From the NCBI RefSeq assembly GCF_017916325.1, contig NC_090167.1, positions 1,239,001 through 1,303,000 on the forward strand: DNA of 64,000 bases, in the 5' to 3' direction. The translations under genes and the position numbers were made by a program. Source of the stretch: Leishmania martiniquensis (lineage: Eukaryota > Euglenozoa > Kinetoplastea > Trypanosomatida > Trypanosomatidae). The notes under the pieces are model-generated. The model ran no database searches. It worked only from the letters and a program-made list of their open reading frames with translations, and had not been told where the DNA came from. This document shows, one piece after another, positions 9,051-19,765 of this stretch; positions within the stretch are counted from its first letter, which is position 1, and each line of letters starts with the position of its first letter.

Positions 9051-11322
9051 ATAACTCACACACCAGAAAGAGGAGAGGCCTCAAACCGGTGGAAAAGTTG
9101 GCGCGCCGGGAGACGACGCGCTGTCTCCGTGAACTCTTACTCACACACTCTCTCCGAAGGACGCTGTAAACAGCGACGCTTGGCCAGCGGCAACCTCCGC
9201 CTTTTTTACCCAAGCCGCGCTGCCTCTGCCCTCCCTGCCGAGCCTCGCAAGCGCATCAGCAACCACCTTCATTGTAGAGGTCAAGGAGGCGGTGCGGGAT
9301 CAACTTCTACATCGTCCGTAAGATGCCTCTCTCGGTTTCGCAAGGAGGGCCCTGGGAAAAGGATTCGCCCGGGTCTTCCCTTTTTCGGGCCACACCGTTA
9401 GATGCGCCCTGCTCTGTGAGTGTGACGATGTGCCGCCATCTCTCGATTACGCCTCCGCGCTCACCCTTTCTTCAGTGGTTTTGAACTTTCATCTTACTGA
9501 TAGGGGTAGTACGCTCAGGTGGGTGGGGGGCGATGGGCCTGAGTGGCGGCGACAGCGGCCAGACTCTACGAAGTTGCCGCGCGCCGATAGAGAGAGAGCG
9601 AGGGGGTAGCGAACCATACTCCATGTCCCTGTTGTCTCTTGCCGCCTTTCGCGTGCACCATAAGTTTGCTGTTGAAGGTGCTTTCTATAGGCTCTTCTAC
9701 GTTTTGTTGCCGTTTCGTCCCATGGCTGATGCTAGCTCGCCCTACTGATTGGCCCCCCCGTCGGCCACGCCGTCGGCGTGTGTCGCTGGTATCTTTCTCT
9801 GTGTTTGTTTCTTGCATGACTGTTGTCTATGCGCGTGTGTGTGTGTGCCCGAGCGCATCTATCCCTCTTGGCTTCGTCTAGGAAGGCGCCGTATGTACAG
9901 AAAGGTTGCCAAAGAAGGGCGACTGGCCACTCTTTCCTCTTTGACTTGACCCCCCCGTGCGCCCCCTCTTTTCGTTGACGGGCTCGATGTACTCTCTCAG
10001 TGATGCGCGCCAGGAGGGAAAATGTGAAGAGGCGCGCGCTCTCTCTTTCTCCATCAAAAAAAAGCATTTCGTCTTGAAAGGACCAACCGCTGTTTTGTTT
10101 ATGTACATCCGTGTCTCGCGTTTTGCCTTTGCTCCCCGAATGTTTGCGTTGGCTTCGCTGTCGTCGTCTTTTTTTTTCTGTATTGGTGTGGCAGGACGCA
10201 CGTTGGCTCTTTGCCGCCGCTTTCCTCTGCCATGCCGCTCGCTGTTTTATTGTCATCGACTCTCACTCTCTCTCTGAGGGCGAGCCTCGGCCGACTATAT
10301 CGCCTCCACGCACACATACATACGCATTCATACACACATATAAACCCACCACCACCTGATGTATCGTGCCATTCCTTTTTTTCTCTCTCTTTGTACTGGA
10401 ATGGTGCAGAGCAGGAGAGGCGCGGTCGATACTTAGCAGAGAGGGAGGGGGGTCACAAAGAAGTCCCCCTGCCCCCTCTCTTCTTTGTGCCCCTCCCTCC
10501 CTCCCTGTGTTACCCCCCTTTCTCTTCTTCTGTGCACCGCTTCGCCTTTCCTGTATTTGGCATTTCTTTGATTGTCTTGCTCGCTTCTCTGCCTACGAGC
10601 TCGCAATGAACTTTGAACAAGATGTACTACACGATGAGTGCATCGTCAACGAAGGCAGGGAAAACTTCGATGCCATTCAAGGAAGGGTGCTCCTCCGCCT
10701 CCTCCTGAGCCCCTTCATCATTTCTTTGTGTGAACTGCGCGATCTCTCGCCCTTGTGCGTGCGTACAGGTTCGAGAAGGGGAGATGTGTGCATCGGGGGT
10801 GGGGTAGCGTGGGCCGGCGATGAGGTTTAAGTCTGCGTGTGCGCTCAGCTGAGTCTAGGCCGCCCGTCGAAACTGATGGAGGACTCGGTGCGCATACGCG
10901 GCAGGGCTTGCCATGGGTGTCTGTCCACGTGCATGTATGTGCGGAGGCGGAGGCGCTCGTCGAGGACTCTTCATTATTCTCTGCCTCTCCTCTGCTCTCC
11001 CTTTCTCTTCCCCACTTTGCTTTCCTCACTCGCCATCCTTCACGATACATATACATACATACATTTATATATTTCGCCTCGTGGCGCTGCATCTCTCTCC
11101 CTCGCGTTTTAGCATAAACTGACCAGTCCACACACACACACACAGACACACATTCACATACACACACAAAGAAGAGAACGACACATTGGAGGTGACTGCG
11201 CGCAGACGGGGGGAGGGGAAAAAGACGAAGCACTCCTCTCAGGGTGTTTCCGGGGACGGCTGCATTTCGTTGCGGGGCGCTGCGCATCAGCGTCGTCACC
11301 TTTTTTTTTTGCCTTTGCTCTG
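9051..11322. other. intergenic region, one weak small-ORF candidate
   Basis: About 2.3 kb with a pyrimidine-rich central part, a (CA)n tract near its end and a T-tract at 11301-11310. No ORF here has a recognisable domain. One 74-codon ORF at 10606-10830 follows a polypyrimidine tract and an AG and is discussed as a finding. Minus-strand ORFs are purine-rich shadows of the pyrimidine tracts. Confidence 0.6.
11129..11168. repeat. (CA)n microsatellite
   Basis: An interrupted CA dinucleotide run about 155 bases before the LRR gene start. Confidence 0.9.
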
Positions 11323-13785
11323 ATGATCTTCGACCCGTGCGGTGACTTGCTGAAGGACTACAGCGCCTTTTGCGAGTCTCTGCGTGTGATAGAGAGGGAG
11401 GATGTGTACAGTGCAATTTGCACTCGTGTTGTCGATGTGCCACCATTGCCTGCAGGGGCGCTAGAGACGCCTGGGGGAGCCGGCGGCGACAGCAGGGATG
11501 GAGGGGACAGGCGCTTCGTATCGGCCAATGCAGCTGCGAAGGGATCGCGCCCAGCGAATAGGGCCACTTCCAAGGAGAAGGAGCGGGCCGGTGCAGGTGG
11601 CAAGCACAAGAACCGTCGCAAGAGTTCCCTTGAGGCTGCACCGAAAGCTGCGGATGAGGAGCTACCGCCTCAGCTTCCGGAGACGGCTGTCATCACCTAC
11701 GTCTCACTCCACTACCCCGTCTTTTGCTTGAATCAGCGAGATATGATGCCGCTCTCCCGCGCCATTCCGCACTGCCCTTCCTTGCTTTCAGTGGAGCTGG
11801 TCGGTTGCGGGCTGAGCGCGCAGAGTTACATGCAGCTGGTAGAGGCGGTGTACCGCAGCCCGCGCATCTTGTCTGTAGCCGTGGATTTTAACCAACACAT
11901 CAGAGGCACCTCTTTTACAGATACCTCCGTTGCCGACGTGAGGCAGGCGGGTGCGCTTGCAAGCGCGCCGGGGCAGGCCGGATTTGTCGTGGACCTGACG
12001 GTGCGAAATGCCGTGTCTCTGCCGCTCGGTGATACACTGGAGATGTCAGCGGCTGGCTTGTGCAGCCCCCAATCGTCCTCCGAAAACGTACAGGAGCGGC
12101 CCTTTGGCTCGAACGCAGTGACTGCGGCTCCTGCGGGTGGTGCAAGTGCGGCGGACACGGCGACTAGTGGCGGTGGCAGCAGTGCTCGTGTCTCCAAGAG
12201 TGACCTGAAGTCGGCAACCGTGCGCAATGCGCCGACTTCGCAGAGTGCAGAAACGGACGCGCCCGCAGCCGGTGCGGCCGAGCTTCAGAGGGCCGAGGAG
12301 GCCGGCAACAAAGGCCGCAACGAGGGCGACTCAGCGCTGTACTTTTACCCCATGCAATACTGCGGTCTGGATAAGCTGCCAACGCCGCTCGAGGTGCAGC
12401 TGCAGGAGGAGATGGAGAAGAAGGGGAAGGTGGATGGTAAACGGCTGCAGCAAGTGCAGGCGCAGCGCGATGCCCTGCGGACCTTCAATCAGCAGAACCG
12501 CATGGCAGTTCCCAGAACGTGGGACGGCATCCTCTTCACTGGCATCCGCCTCCTCAGCTTGCGCGGTAACGGCATTGATGACGCAGCCGTTACTCGCATC
12601 GTGAATGTGCTGCTGCAGAATCCCCGCTCGCAGCTCGAGTCGCTCAACCTTTGGGGCAACAACATCACGGACGTTGGCGCCACAGCACTAGGGCAGCTGC
12701 TGCGCCATAATCGAGACATTCTTGTCCTGGACGTCGGGAGCAATGAGCTCAGTGACGTGGGGCTTCTGGAGCTGATTGATACGTTTCGCATGCAGCAGAT
12801 GTCATCGATGGAGGACCTACTTGCGGTGCGACGTGCCTACTTGACCAGACGCTGCGCGACAGACGAGGATCGTAAGGCTGCGGGACAGTCACTGTCAGCC
12901 AGCGACATCCCCAGCTATGAGGATATCTACGCCTACTGGTGGTACACGCAGCAACAGCAGCTGCATCGGCAGCGGGCGACAAGCTCATCTGCGACGGAGC
13001 GTAGCGGCGCTGCCGATGGCATATCCCAGGCATTCCATAAGTTGTCTTTGTCTTCCGCTTATTATCTACCCCCGCCGCCTCCGCACCGTGACGCATCGCT
13101 CAGCCCCAGCTCCTCCTCAAGCGGGAAGCGGGCTTCGCCGGCGAAGAACAAGGCTACAAAATCGGAATCCGCTCCTGGCGGCTGCAGCGGCGGGTCGACG
13201 GCGTCGGCCGCAGCGACAATGTCCTCCTCCGCTGCGAGGGCAGCGATGCGTCCTACGGCGGCCTTCGACAGGGACTGTGTGCGAGTGTGCCACGCCGCCG
13301 AGAGCGATCTGACCTTCCGCGTCCCAGGTAACATAACGTTGGAGGTGCTGAACGTGGAGGAGAACCGCTACGTAACCATCGCCGGTGCGCGCGAGGCTGC
13401 GCGGCGACTTGCCCTACACGAGCCAGCCACGACGGCCGAGATGCTATCCATGATCGAGGTCCGAGATGCGCATTCGACGCAGTCCCTTTCCCCGTCTGCA
13501 CCGCTCTCTGCGGCCAGCGCGACCACCGAAGTGGCTGGCAAACGCCCCTCCTACGGTATTCACCGTAGCGCAGCCTCCACCTCGCAGGTAGCGCCGACTC
13601 TATCGACAGTGATTCGGCCACCCGAGTTGCACTGCGCCGGGCTACGGCTGCGCGTCTGCGCCGTGCGATGCCACCGCGAGTCTGATCGCGGGACGTGGCC
13701 AGAAATGGATGAGGTGCAGCAGCGTCTGAATGCGTCTCTGGAGCAGTGGGCCTGCTCTCGGGGCTCGGCCGCTATGCGCGGCTAA
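11323..13785 (+). CDS. leucine-rich-repeat protein
   Basis: An 820-residue protein with RNI-type leucine-rich repeats. One LRR block lies at about residues 120-190 (AIPHCPSLLSVELVGCGLS and neighbours). A stronger one lies at about 405-490 (LLSLRGNGIDDAAVTRIV, LESLNLWGNNITDVGATAL, ILVLDVGSNELSDVGLLEL), spaced about 28-29 residues apart. A last LRR-like unit is near 670 (LEVLNVEENRYVTIAGA). Long Ala/Ser/Gly-rich stretches at about 60-110, 255-340 and 585-640 separate them. There is no signal peptide or membrane segment. LRR proteins of this kind in trypanosomatids are often cytoskeletal or flagellar scaffolds, but no specific role can be assigned. The ATG at 11323 follows a T-tract directly, and no downstream Met would preserve the first conserved part. 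Confidence 0.88.
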   Translation: MIFDPCGDLLKDYSAFCESLRVIEREDVYSAICTRVVDVPPLPAGALETPGGAGGDSRDGGDRRFVSANAAAKGSRPANRATSKEKERAGAGGKHKNRRKSSLEAAPKAADEELPPQLPETAVITYVSLHYPVFCLNQRDMMPLSRAIPHCPSLLSVELVGCGLSAQSYMQLVEAVYRSPRILSVAVDFNQHIRGTSFTDTSVADVRQAGALASAPGQAGFVVDLTVRNAVSLPLGDTLEMSAAGLCSPQSSSENVQERPFGSNAVTAAPAGGASAADTATSGGGSSARVSKSDLKSATVRNAPTSQSAETDAPAAGAAELQRAEEAGNKGRNEGDSALYFYPMQYCGLDKLPTPLEVQLQEEMEKKGKVDGKRLQQVQAQRDALRTFNQQNRMAVPRTWDGILFTGIRLLSLRGNGIDDAAVTRIVNVLLQNPRSQLESLNLWGNNITDVGATALGQLLRHNRDILVLDVGSNELSDVGLLELIDTFRMQQMSSMEDLLAVRRAYLTRRCATDEDRKAAGQSLSASDIPSYEDIYAYWWYTQQQQLHRQRATSSSATERSGAADGISQAFHKLSLSSAYYLPPPPPHRDASLSPSSSSSGKRASPAKNKATKSESAPGGCSGGSTASAAATMSSSAARAAMRPTAAFDRDCVRVCHAAESDLTFRVPGNITLEVLNVEENRYVTIAGAREAARRLALHEPATTAEMLSMIEVRDAHSTQSLSPSAPLSAASATTEVAGKRPSYGIHRSAASTSQVAPTLSTVIRPPELHCAGLRLRVCAVRCHRESDRGTWPEMDEVQQRLNASLEQWACSRGSAAMRG

Positions 13786-15250
13786 AAGATGAGATGAGGT
13801 GTGCGTGTGTTGGCGTCGGCGGTGGTGGCGCATACAAGCGTGTAAGAGGCCGTACACGCAAGCCAGCGGCACTGAGAGCTGATGAATAGCCCGACAAGGG
13901 TGTTGCTACTGGTAACGCGAATATGTAGAACAACATGCACACCCACGCGCCCTTGCATCTGCGCTCTCCAGCGCCACCGTTTCATCGTCCACACTGCTCT
14001 CCAAGATGCCCCCCTCCCTTTTTTTCTGTGGGCTGCGACTACCTCCCTTCCTTGCTGTGTCTGGGTGCCTTTTCGTGTCTTCACCTCACGCTTGACGAAG
14101 GATTCACTATCCTGTGCTCGCCTCTGAGTGTGTCTGTTTACCGAGAACGAACTTGTGGAAGGCAGCGGCCGACGTTGTTGAGCACGACAGGCGGCACCGC
14201 CCGCCCTCCTCTTTTTCGCATGGCGACTTGCCCATGAGCTGTCCGGCCAGGCGTCCCTCTTCTCCCTCCAGGAGCGAAGGAGGCGCGCCCGTGCTCAAGG
14301 CCACCCGTTTACGATGTACATTACGCTACTCCATGGACAAGAAACGCAGCCGTCTTTTTTTGTTTCACCTTCGCGCCTCTCTCCTCCCTCAAGACAAACA
14401 CACACACACACACAGTGTGGGAGGGACTGGGCTCGAAGCTCAATACAGTTCTAAAGAAGGTCTTTCGGCCCACAGAGGAAGTGAAGGCCCCGGTGTACGC
14501 GTCCTCACCTCTCCTTCTCGGCTGCCCTCCTCTTTTTTTTCTGGGCCCTTTTCTGCGGGGACCAGCATTGCATTCGCCCTGCCTCCTCCCTTTCTCACGG
14601 AAGGTGTGCTTGTGTGCGGGCATTGTAGAGCGCTCCGCCAGAAAGTCTGTGGGAGGAGGACGCGGACGCTGCTCCAGTCGACGCTGCATCGTTTCACTGC
14701 TCTGCTGTGCTCCTCTCCCCCCTAATGCCACCTTCGACTTCTCCCTCCTTTCCCTCTTCTTGTCTTCCGTTCGCGAACGGGCCGCATCAGCATGCCGCGG
14801 GCCGGGGCATCTGACACAAAAAGCTCACCACCGACCCCCGATACACCTTTTGTGGGAAGGTGCTGCCTCTCTCTCGCATTCGGTGGCACGTGGCAGGTAG
14901 CTCGCTCTCTTCACCCCTCATCGTCGTAGCAGTAGCGATAGCGGAGGGGGGAGATCGGTTGCGACTCTCCCTCTCTTCTTTTTTTCGTGGAGCGAGCCAA
15001 CAGGAGGGGTGAGCGCATTTGCCTTCGTATTCACGTAGAGACACACGCACCGCCGACTGCCACTTCGAGTGCGGGCCCATTCTTGAGCATCCGCCCCTTT
15101 CTTCTCTCCCTCCCCCTTTTTTTGTATTTATACCGCCTCCGCTTTCGTTTGGCTAGAGAACGGCAGGCCGAACTTCGGCGCTCATCCATCGGGCCGCCTC
15201 TCTACTCCGCCTCGGGCGGGCCTCCTCTTCTTTGGACCACGATCGCCGGG
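13786..15250. other. intergenic region, no gene seen
   Basis: About 1.5 kb of mixed pyrimidine-rich sequence with a short CA run near 14398-14416. Overlapping ORFs on both strands have no domain signature. An open frame continues upstream of the next gene from 14987, but its extra residues are low-complexity and look like translated UTR. Confidence 0.65.
15095..15156 (+). promoter_or_regulatory. candidate trans-splice acceptor for the mL43-like gene
   Basis: A long polypyrimidine tract (CTTTCTTCTCTCCCTCCCCC, then T-rich) ends at TTGGCTAG, AG at 15155-15156. This would give a 5'UTR of about 95 bases before the ATG at 15251 and supports that start over the longer upstream frame. Confidence 0.5.
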
Positions 15251-15748
15251 ATGTCGTGGCGGGCACGATTCACACCTTGCGTGGGCTCCCTCACGGTTTG
15301 GCTTAATCCGAAGGACCCGAGCTGCTTTGGTGTGCGCAATTGGTGGCGCAACAACCTGCCTGAGTTGCAGCTGTTGAATCCCTTCTGCACCTTCACAGTG
15401 CAGGAACTCTCTTTCGGTGAGCCGCACATGTACATCAACTATACACCTACAGATCAGCGCATGATCCGCCTAGCTGGGGCGACAGAGGAGGAATGCGAGG
15501 AGATCATGGAAGCATGTATCACGTACGGCATGAACCATGCCATCATCGAGCGTCCGCGCGCCGACGACGGTGGCGACTTGGTGAATCAACCGGCTATCAT
15601 ATCCTTTGGCTACACGGAGAGCTTCACCTCGAAGCTGGAGGTGGCACCGCCAGCGGACATTGGCCAGAGGACAACGGAGGGGGTTGATGATCCAGGCCAG
15701 AAGCCGCGCCTGTACCCTCGCAACGTAGGCTGCAAGTTGATGCCATAG
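15251..15748 (+). CDS. probable mitochondrial ribosomal protein mL43-like (L51/S25/CI-B8 fold)
   Basis: A 165-residue protein starting MSWRARFTPCVGSL. The core runs from an FGVRNWWRNNLPELQLLNPF segment into a beta-strand-like CTFTVQELSFGEPHMYINY and an acidic helix (ATEEECEEIMEACITYGMNHA). This arrangement, a basic helix, NP, then alternating strands, resembles the thioredoxin-like L51/S25/CI-B8 domain shared by mitoribosomal mL43 and complex I subunit NDUFA2/B8. Length and the NP-containing segment favour mL43, but the B8 subunit is a real alternative. Such proteins act in the mitochondrion; the N-terminus is short and basic but not a convincing presequence. I chose 15251 over 14987 because the extra upstream residues are low-complexity and lie before a good splice acceptor. 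Confidence 0.6.
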   Translation: MSWRARFTPCVGSLTVWLNPKDPSCFGVRNWWRNNLPELQLLNPFCTFTVQELSFGEPHMYINYTPTDQRMIRLAGATEEECEEIMEACITYGMNHAIIERPRADDGGDLVNQPAIISFGYTESFTSKLEVAPPADIGQRTTEGVDDPGQKPRLYPRNVGCKLMP

Positions 15749-16922
15749 TGAACCTGCTTGATCATCCACATCCACGGGACGAACTGCTGAGGTGGTCTCC
15801 ATGACTGGCGAGCTCACTCTAGTGCCGTGTCTCGACCTCCATCGCTCGCGCCCGCTTTCCTTCCGCAGATCGTTTCTCTTCTCCCTCCCGACAAGCACGA
15901 TGCCGTCGTCTTTGCCCTCCCTCCCCCTCCCCTCTTCTTACTAAAGGGAGATGAAAACACCGCCCAGAAGGGCTCTCGATTGTCTCACTGACACATCGAC
16001 AGAGGCAGGGAGAGACAGGGGCGAGCGCTGTAGCGCTGCACACCTAGAAGCCAAAGGCACGGACGTGGTCCACCCAAAGATCAGGGACGGATATGCGGGC
16101 AATTGAATTTGTGCACGAGCACGGTGGGGAGAGAGGACGCCATGTGGTGGAGGGGGCAACGGAGCTTAAAGCGAAGGCAACAGTGGCGGCGGTGCCGCGC
16201 GCGCATGCGGGCTTTTCACCCATTCACGCACTCCATCTTCTGCCACGCCTGTGGTGCCCAACAAGGGCAGCAGCGGACGGATCGTCCCTTCTCATGCCTT
16301 TTTTTTTTAGTGTGTAGCAGGCCGCGTGGGACACGATCGAAAAGGACGTCGTATCGGGAAAGGAAGAAGAGCGACGCGGAGACGCCACACCGCTTCGCGC
16401 CTCTGCGGCTCTTCCCGCCTCTGTCCACTGCCTCGTCCTATTATACTTCACACACGCCACAGTGTCCAAGTCTCTCTTGGTACAAGTGCGTTCGTGGGAC
16501 GCGTATGGGAGGCAGGGTGGCTGCGCCGCCAGCTGCATGTGGCGGATATAAAGGTGCGAGCGCTGCAAGGACGTTGACTGTCGCCCTTTAAAGGTGTACT
16601 GCTCTCTGCAGCTGCACAAGAGAGTCGACCACCGTCACCGCTCCCCCTCCCTTCTCCTCCTTCTCTACACGCATCTCACTCTCTCTCTCCCCACCTCGTT
16701 TCTACCGTGGCATGGCACCTCCTTTTTTTTTGAATGTAAACTCTTCCTGGTGGCTGCATACGGTTGCCATCCCCATCACCACCACGCATTGAACACGCAC
16801 GCATGGATGCATATCCCCTTCCACTCGCTCTTGAATGCGTATGTACATATATATATATATATATATGCATCTATACCTTCGAGACGAGTGCGTGCATTGA
16901 TAAAGGAATAGCGAACGAGCAC
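15749..16922. other. intergenic region, no gene seen
   Basis: About 1.2 kb. It contains a T-tract near 16301-16309 and a (TA)n run at 16845-16867 just before the next gene. ORFs present overlap each other and lack domains. Confidence 0.65.
16845..16867. repeat. (TA)n microsatellite
   Basis: An uninterrupted AT dinucleotide run about 55 bases upstream of the ATG at 16923, within the presumed 5'UTR or splice-acceptor region. Confidence 0.9.
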
Positions 16923-18908
16923 ATGCCCTCCTACACGCCGTACGTGGCGCACACGAGGAGGGTAACCGCCCGACTGCGCGCGCGCATGCACAATCAGTCG
17001 TTCACAAGCACAATCCTGGCCTCGACTGAAGCGAATAAGACCGATTTGTCTCGCGTTGCTGACGCGCGTCTGCGTGAGTTGCTGGCGCTTCGTGCCGACC
17101 ATCAGCGCACATTCGACCCGATCTTCAAGCAGCGAGCGCTGAGCCTCCTCCAGACCTTACCTCTCAAGGCTGTGGCGGACGATCCGAAATTATCGTTCAC
17201 CATGGGTGCGTTGCGGGTGTGCGGGTACTTCAGCGCAACACAGTCCCCGGCAACCTTCAACTTGCTCAACCACGCCACCCGGCACAGCTTCCTCCTTGAC
17301 GCGCTCAGCGTCTCTCAGCTGTTCTTTGCGCTGGAAGATATGCATCATCCGCAGACGGCAGAGGTCGTGTCAATCGTGCTCCCTCGCGTGACGGAGTTGG
17401 CGACCGAGTTCACTGTGCGAGAGGCGCGCCTGGTGCTGGATGTTTGCTTCAAGCATGGCCTGCTTACCATGGAGCTCAACAAGAAGCTTGCCGATATCAT
17501 TACAGACGCCGTGAACGACTTGAGGGGAAACGAGTTGGCCAGCGCAGTGTCGGCGGTGCTGAGAATGTGCACGGACGAGGTTGCGCGCCGTTTTCTGGAG
17601 GCAGCGACCCCGCGTCTTTGCCGCGCCCTACGAGAGACCACAGAACAGATGCATCTTTACAAAGTAACGTATCTGTACCCCGCTGGCGGAGGCGACGCCG
17701 AGGCGTCGTCGTCGCGATCGATGCTGGCGGGTGGTCCCGACGGTGAGCCGCCGACGAACCCCGCAATGGAGACACCGACGGAGCGGACGCTGCGGCACAG
17801 GAAGGAGGAGGAGTGGCGCCAGTTCCTGATCTCTCAAGTCTATGAAGGAGTGACCTTGTATCGTGAGCTTCAGAGGGGCATCACGTGGCTGTGCTGGGCG
17901 CCGCTCCCGCTTCTGAATGAGGTGGTGCGGTGCGCGCTTCTGTGGAGCGAGCCGCTCCTTGACGGATCGCCGGAGCACTCCCTCGACTCACTCCAAGCTG
18001 AAGACGCTGATGTAAGGACCTCCTCCTGTGCGACACCTGCGAATGTTGAGCTGACTCCGGCGATGGAGGATCGAGAAAGGTATGCGCGCGACTTGCCGCA
18101 GGTGCGACGGCGCAGCCTTTGCCACTGCTTGAAAATGCTTCACTTGGCGTCGTACAGACATCTTCCCGCCCTCCGCCTCCTCTCTGCGCGGATCGCTGCA
18201 TCGAAGGACGACATTGGCACCTCATCCTCTACGGCGGTGACGCCAGAGCTCGCACAGGCTGTAGAGGCTATCGCTTTTTTTTATGCAACCAACTGTGCAC
18301 CAGCCGTGACAGCGATCGTCGACGAGGTTCTCGAACAGGTCGAGCCTCTCATGAACGCACCGGGACTCGTAAATAGTGCTCGCGCCCTCTCCGCTGAAGA
18401 CTTGAAACTTGCAGAACGAGTTGTGCTGCGCGTCCTCTTCAGCTGCGCGAGGCTGCTCTCCACACTCGTGGAGAAGGCGGGGAAGAGCGCGCTGGAGACG
18501 TCACCCGCGCAGGAAGAGGCGATTCGCTCCATCTTGGCCCAAGCCACGGCGATCGCCGTCTCGCCCATGTCACAGGCCTACTTGGCGCTCGGGTTGCGAC
18601 CCAATCAGAAGGGTAAAGGAGGGATAGATGCCCTCCGAGCACAGAAGCTTATCACCACCATGCATATGTTCTACGCGATCACCGTCCTTCTTGCCTTGCA
18701 TCCAGAGACCGGCGCAGCACCGGCGGCGTCTGACGGGGCCGCAAGCGACGTCCTGCGCGCAAACCTTGGGCGGCTTGTGCCGTGGGCGCAGGCTTTGGCA
18801 ACGACAGAGACCGGCGGGCTGCCGGAGGAGGCTGCGGTGGAGATGGCGAAGGCGCTGACCGTGCTCAAGAAGCGCCCGGAGATCATGAGCACTCTGCCCC
18901 GAGGGTAG
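16923..18908 (+). CDS. conserved hypothetical helical protein, possibly mitochondrial
   Basis: A 661-residue protein that I do not recognise. The N-terminus (MPSYTPYVAHTRRVTARLRAR) is Arg-rich without acidic residues, compatible with a mitochondrial presequence. From about residue 60 onward it is almost entirely alpha-helical, with repeating hydrophobic patterns such as LSFTMGALRVCGYF, ALSVSQLFFALEDM and LASAVSAVLRMC. This resembles the helical-array proteins of trypanosomatid mitochondrial RNA processing and ribosome assembly. An Ala/Ser/Pro-rich insertion at about 260-295 interrupts the array. No catalytic motif, RAP-domain signature or membrane segment is evident. The frame is open further upstream to 16764, but those codons run through the TA microsatellite, so the ATG at 16923 is preferred. 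Function is unassigned. Confidence 0.8.
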   Translation: MPSYTPYVAHTRRVTARLRARMHNQSFTSTILASTEANKTDLSRVADARLRELLALRADHQRTFDPIFKQRALSLLQTLPLKAVADDPKLSFTMGALRVCGYFSATQSPATFNLLNHATRHSFLLDALSVSQLFFALEDMHHPQTAEVVSIVLPRVTELATEFTVREARLVLDVCFKHGLLTMELNKKLADIITDAVNDLRGNELASAVSAVLRMCTDEVARRFLEAATPRLCRALRETTEQMHLYKVTYLYPAGGGDAEASSSRSMLAGGPDGEPPTNPAMETPTERTLRHRKEEEWRQFLISQVYEGVTLYRELQRGITWLCWAPLPLLNEVVRCALLWSEPLLDGSPEHSLDSLQAEDADVRTSSCATPANVELTPAMEDRERYARDLPQVRRRSLCHCLKMLHLASYRHLPALRLLSARIAASKDDIGTSSSTAVTPELAQAVEAIAFFYATNCAPAVTAIVDEVLEQVEPLMNAPGLVNSARALSAEDLKLAERVVLRVLFSCARLLSTLVEKAGKSALETSPAQEEAIRSILAQATAIAVSPMSQAYLALGLRPNQKGKGGIDALRAQKLITTMHMFYAITVLLALHPETGAAPAASDGAASDVLRANLGRLVPWAQALATTETGGLPEEAAVEMAKALTVLKKRPEIMSTLPRG

Positions 18909-19696
18909 GATGAAGTGCGGAGGAAAAGGAGGAAGAAGAGGGCTGACATGGGCGGGCTCCCGGCCACACGCAACCACTGTAGTGAAGCGCCATTTCGTCG
19001 TTGCCCTTCACAATTCTGTCGGCCTCTCCTCCTCGCTCGACCTTCGCCTCCCTCACCCCCTCGACATGGACGCAATGCCTCGCTGAACTCCTCTGCGTAA
19101 AAGGCGAGAAGGCGGACAAAAACAACAACAAGGATTCCACTGAATCTGACAGTAGGCGTGACGAACCGCCTGAGTCTCTCACGGGCGTTTTTGTCTTCTG
19201 CGCAGACTCCCAGACTGTCATGCCCACGCAGACAGGCATGCGCACGAGGGGAGGGGCATGTGCTATTTCGTGCTGCCTCACAATAGAGGAAGCGATACTA
19301 ACAGTGCCTCTTCAGCGTGGAGGAGGGAAGAGGCACGCGGAGGCGATGACGCTGACGTTAAGGGGGAGACAAGACCTCCGCTTGCGCATTTCACTGCTTC
19401 CTCCGTTGTGCAAGGGCACTGGAACTCCTTTAGGGGGAGGGGAGCGAGGCTCGTCACTGGCGTGTGAGCACATCTTTGTACGTGTGAGGTGGAGGCCATG
19501 CCTTCTCCTAACTCCCCCCTCTCTCTCTGTGACCTTCTGGCATTTTTGTGTATCTCATTGATACAGCGCACGTCGTTGCCTTGTGCTTTACCTCCGGCGG
19601 CTACGGACTCACACCCGTACCATCACCTGTGCCCGTGAATACCAGCCTTCGCGCTCGCTACGCGTAAACCAGTGCGCAGTGTCCCCTCCCGAACTC

Positions 19697-19727
<31 letters not shown>

Positions 19728-19765
19728 GCTCTCTCACTCACCGCTCAGCGGTGAGGATAGCCACG
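18909..19765. other. intergenic region, no gene seen
   Basis: About 0.86 kb between the helical protein and COG5. It ends in a (CA)n run and a CT-rich tract immediately before the COG5 start. No credible ORF. Confidence 0.7.
19705..19748 (+). promoter_or_regulatory. (CA)n tract and candidate splice acceptor for COG5
   Basis: A pure CA run (19705-19727) leads into CTCTCTCACTCACCGCTCAG, with AG at 19747-19748. That AG is 17 bases before the COG5 ATG. Confidence 0.45.

Noticed and set aside
10718..11641. 307-codon minus-strand ORF across the 5' end of the LRR gene
   Set aside because: Crosses CA repeats and the antisense of a real gene; composition reflects repeats (Cys/Val and Thr/His runs).
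14987..15250. 88-codon N-terminal extension of the mL43-like frame
   Set aside because: Passes through a polypyrimidine tract ending in a likely splice acceptor at 15156; low-complexity residues.
19583..19765. 61-codon extension of the COG5 frame
   Set aside because: Translates the CA repeat into His-Thr runs; the family N-terminus starts at 19766.
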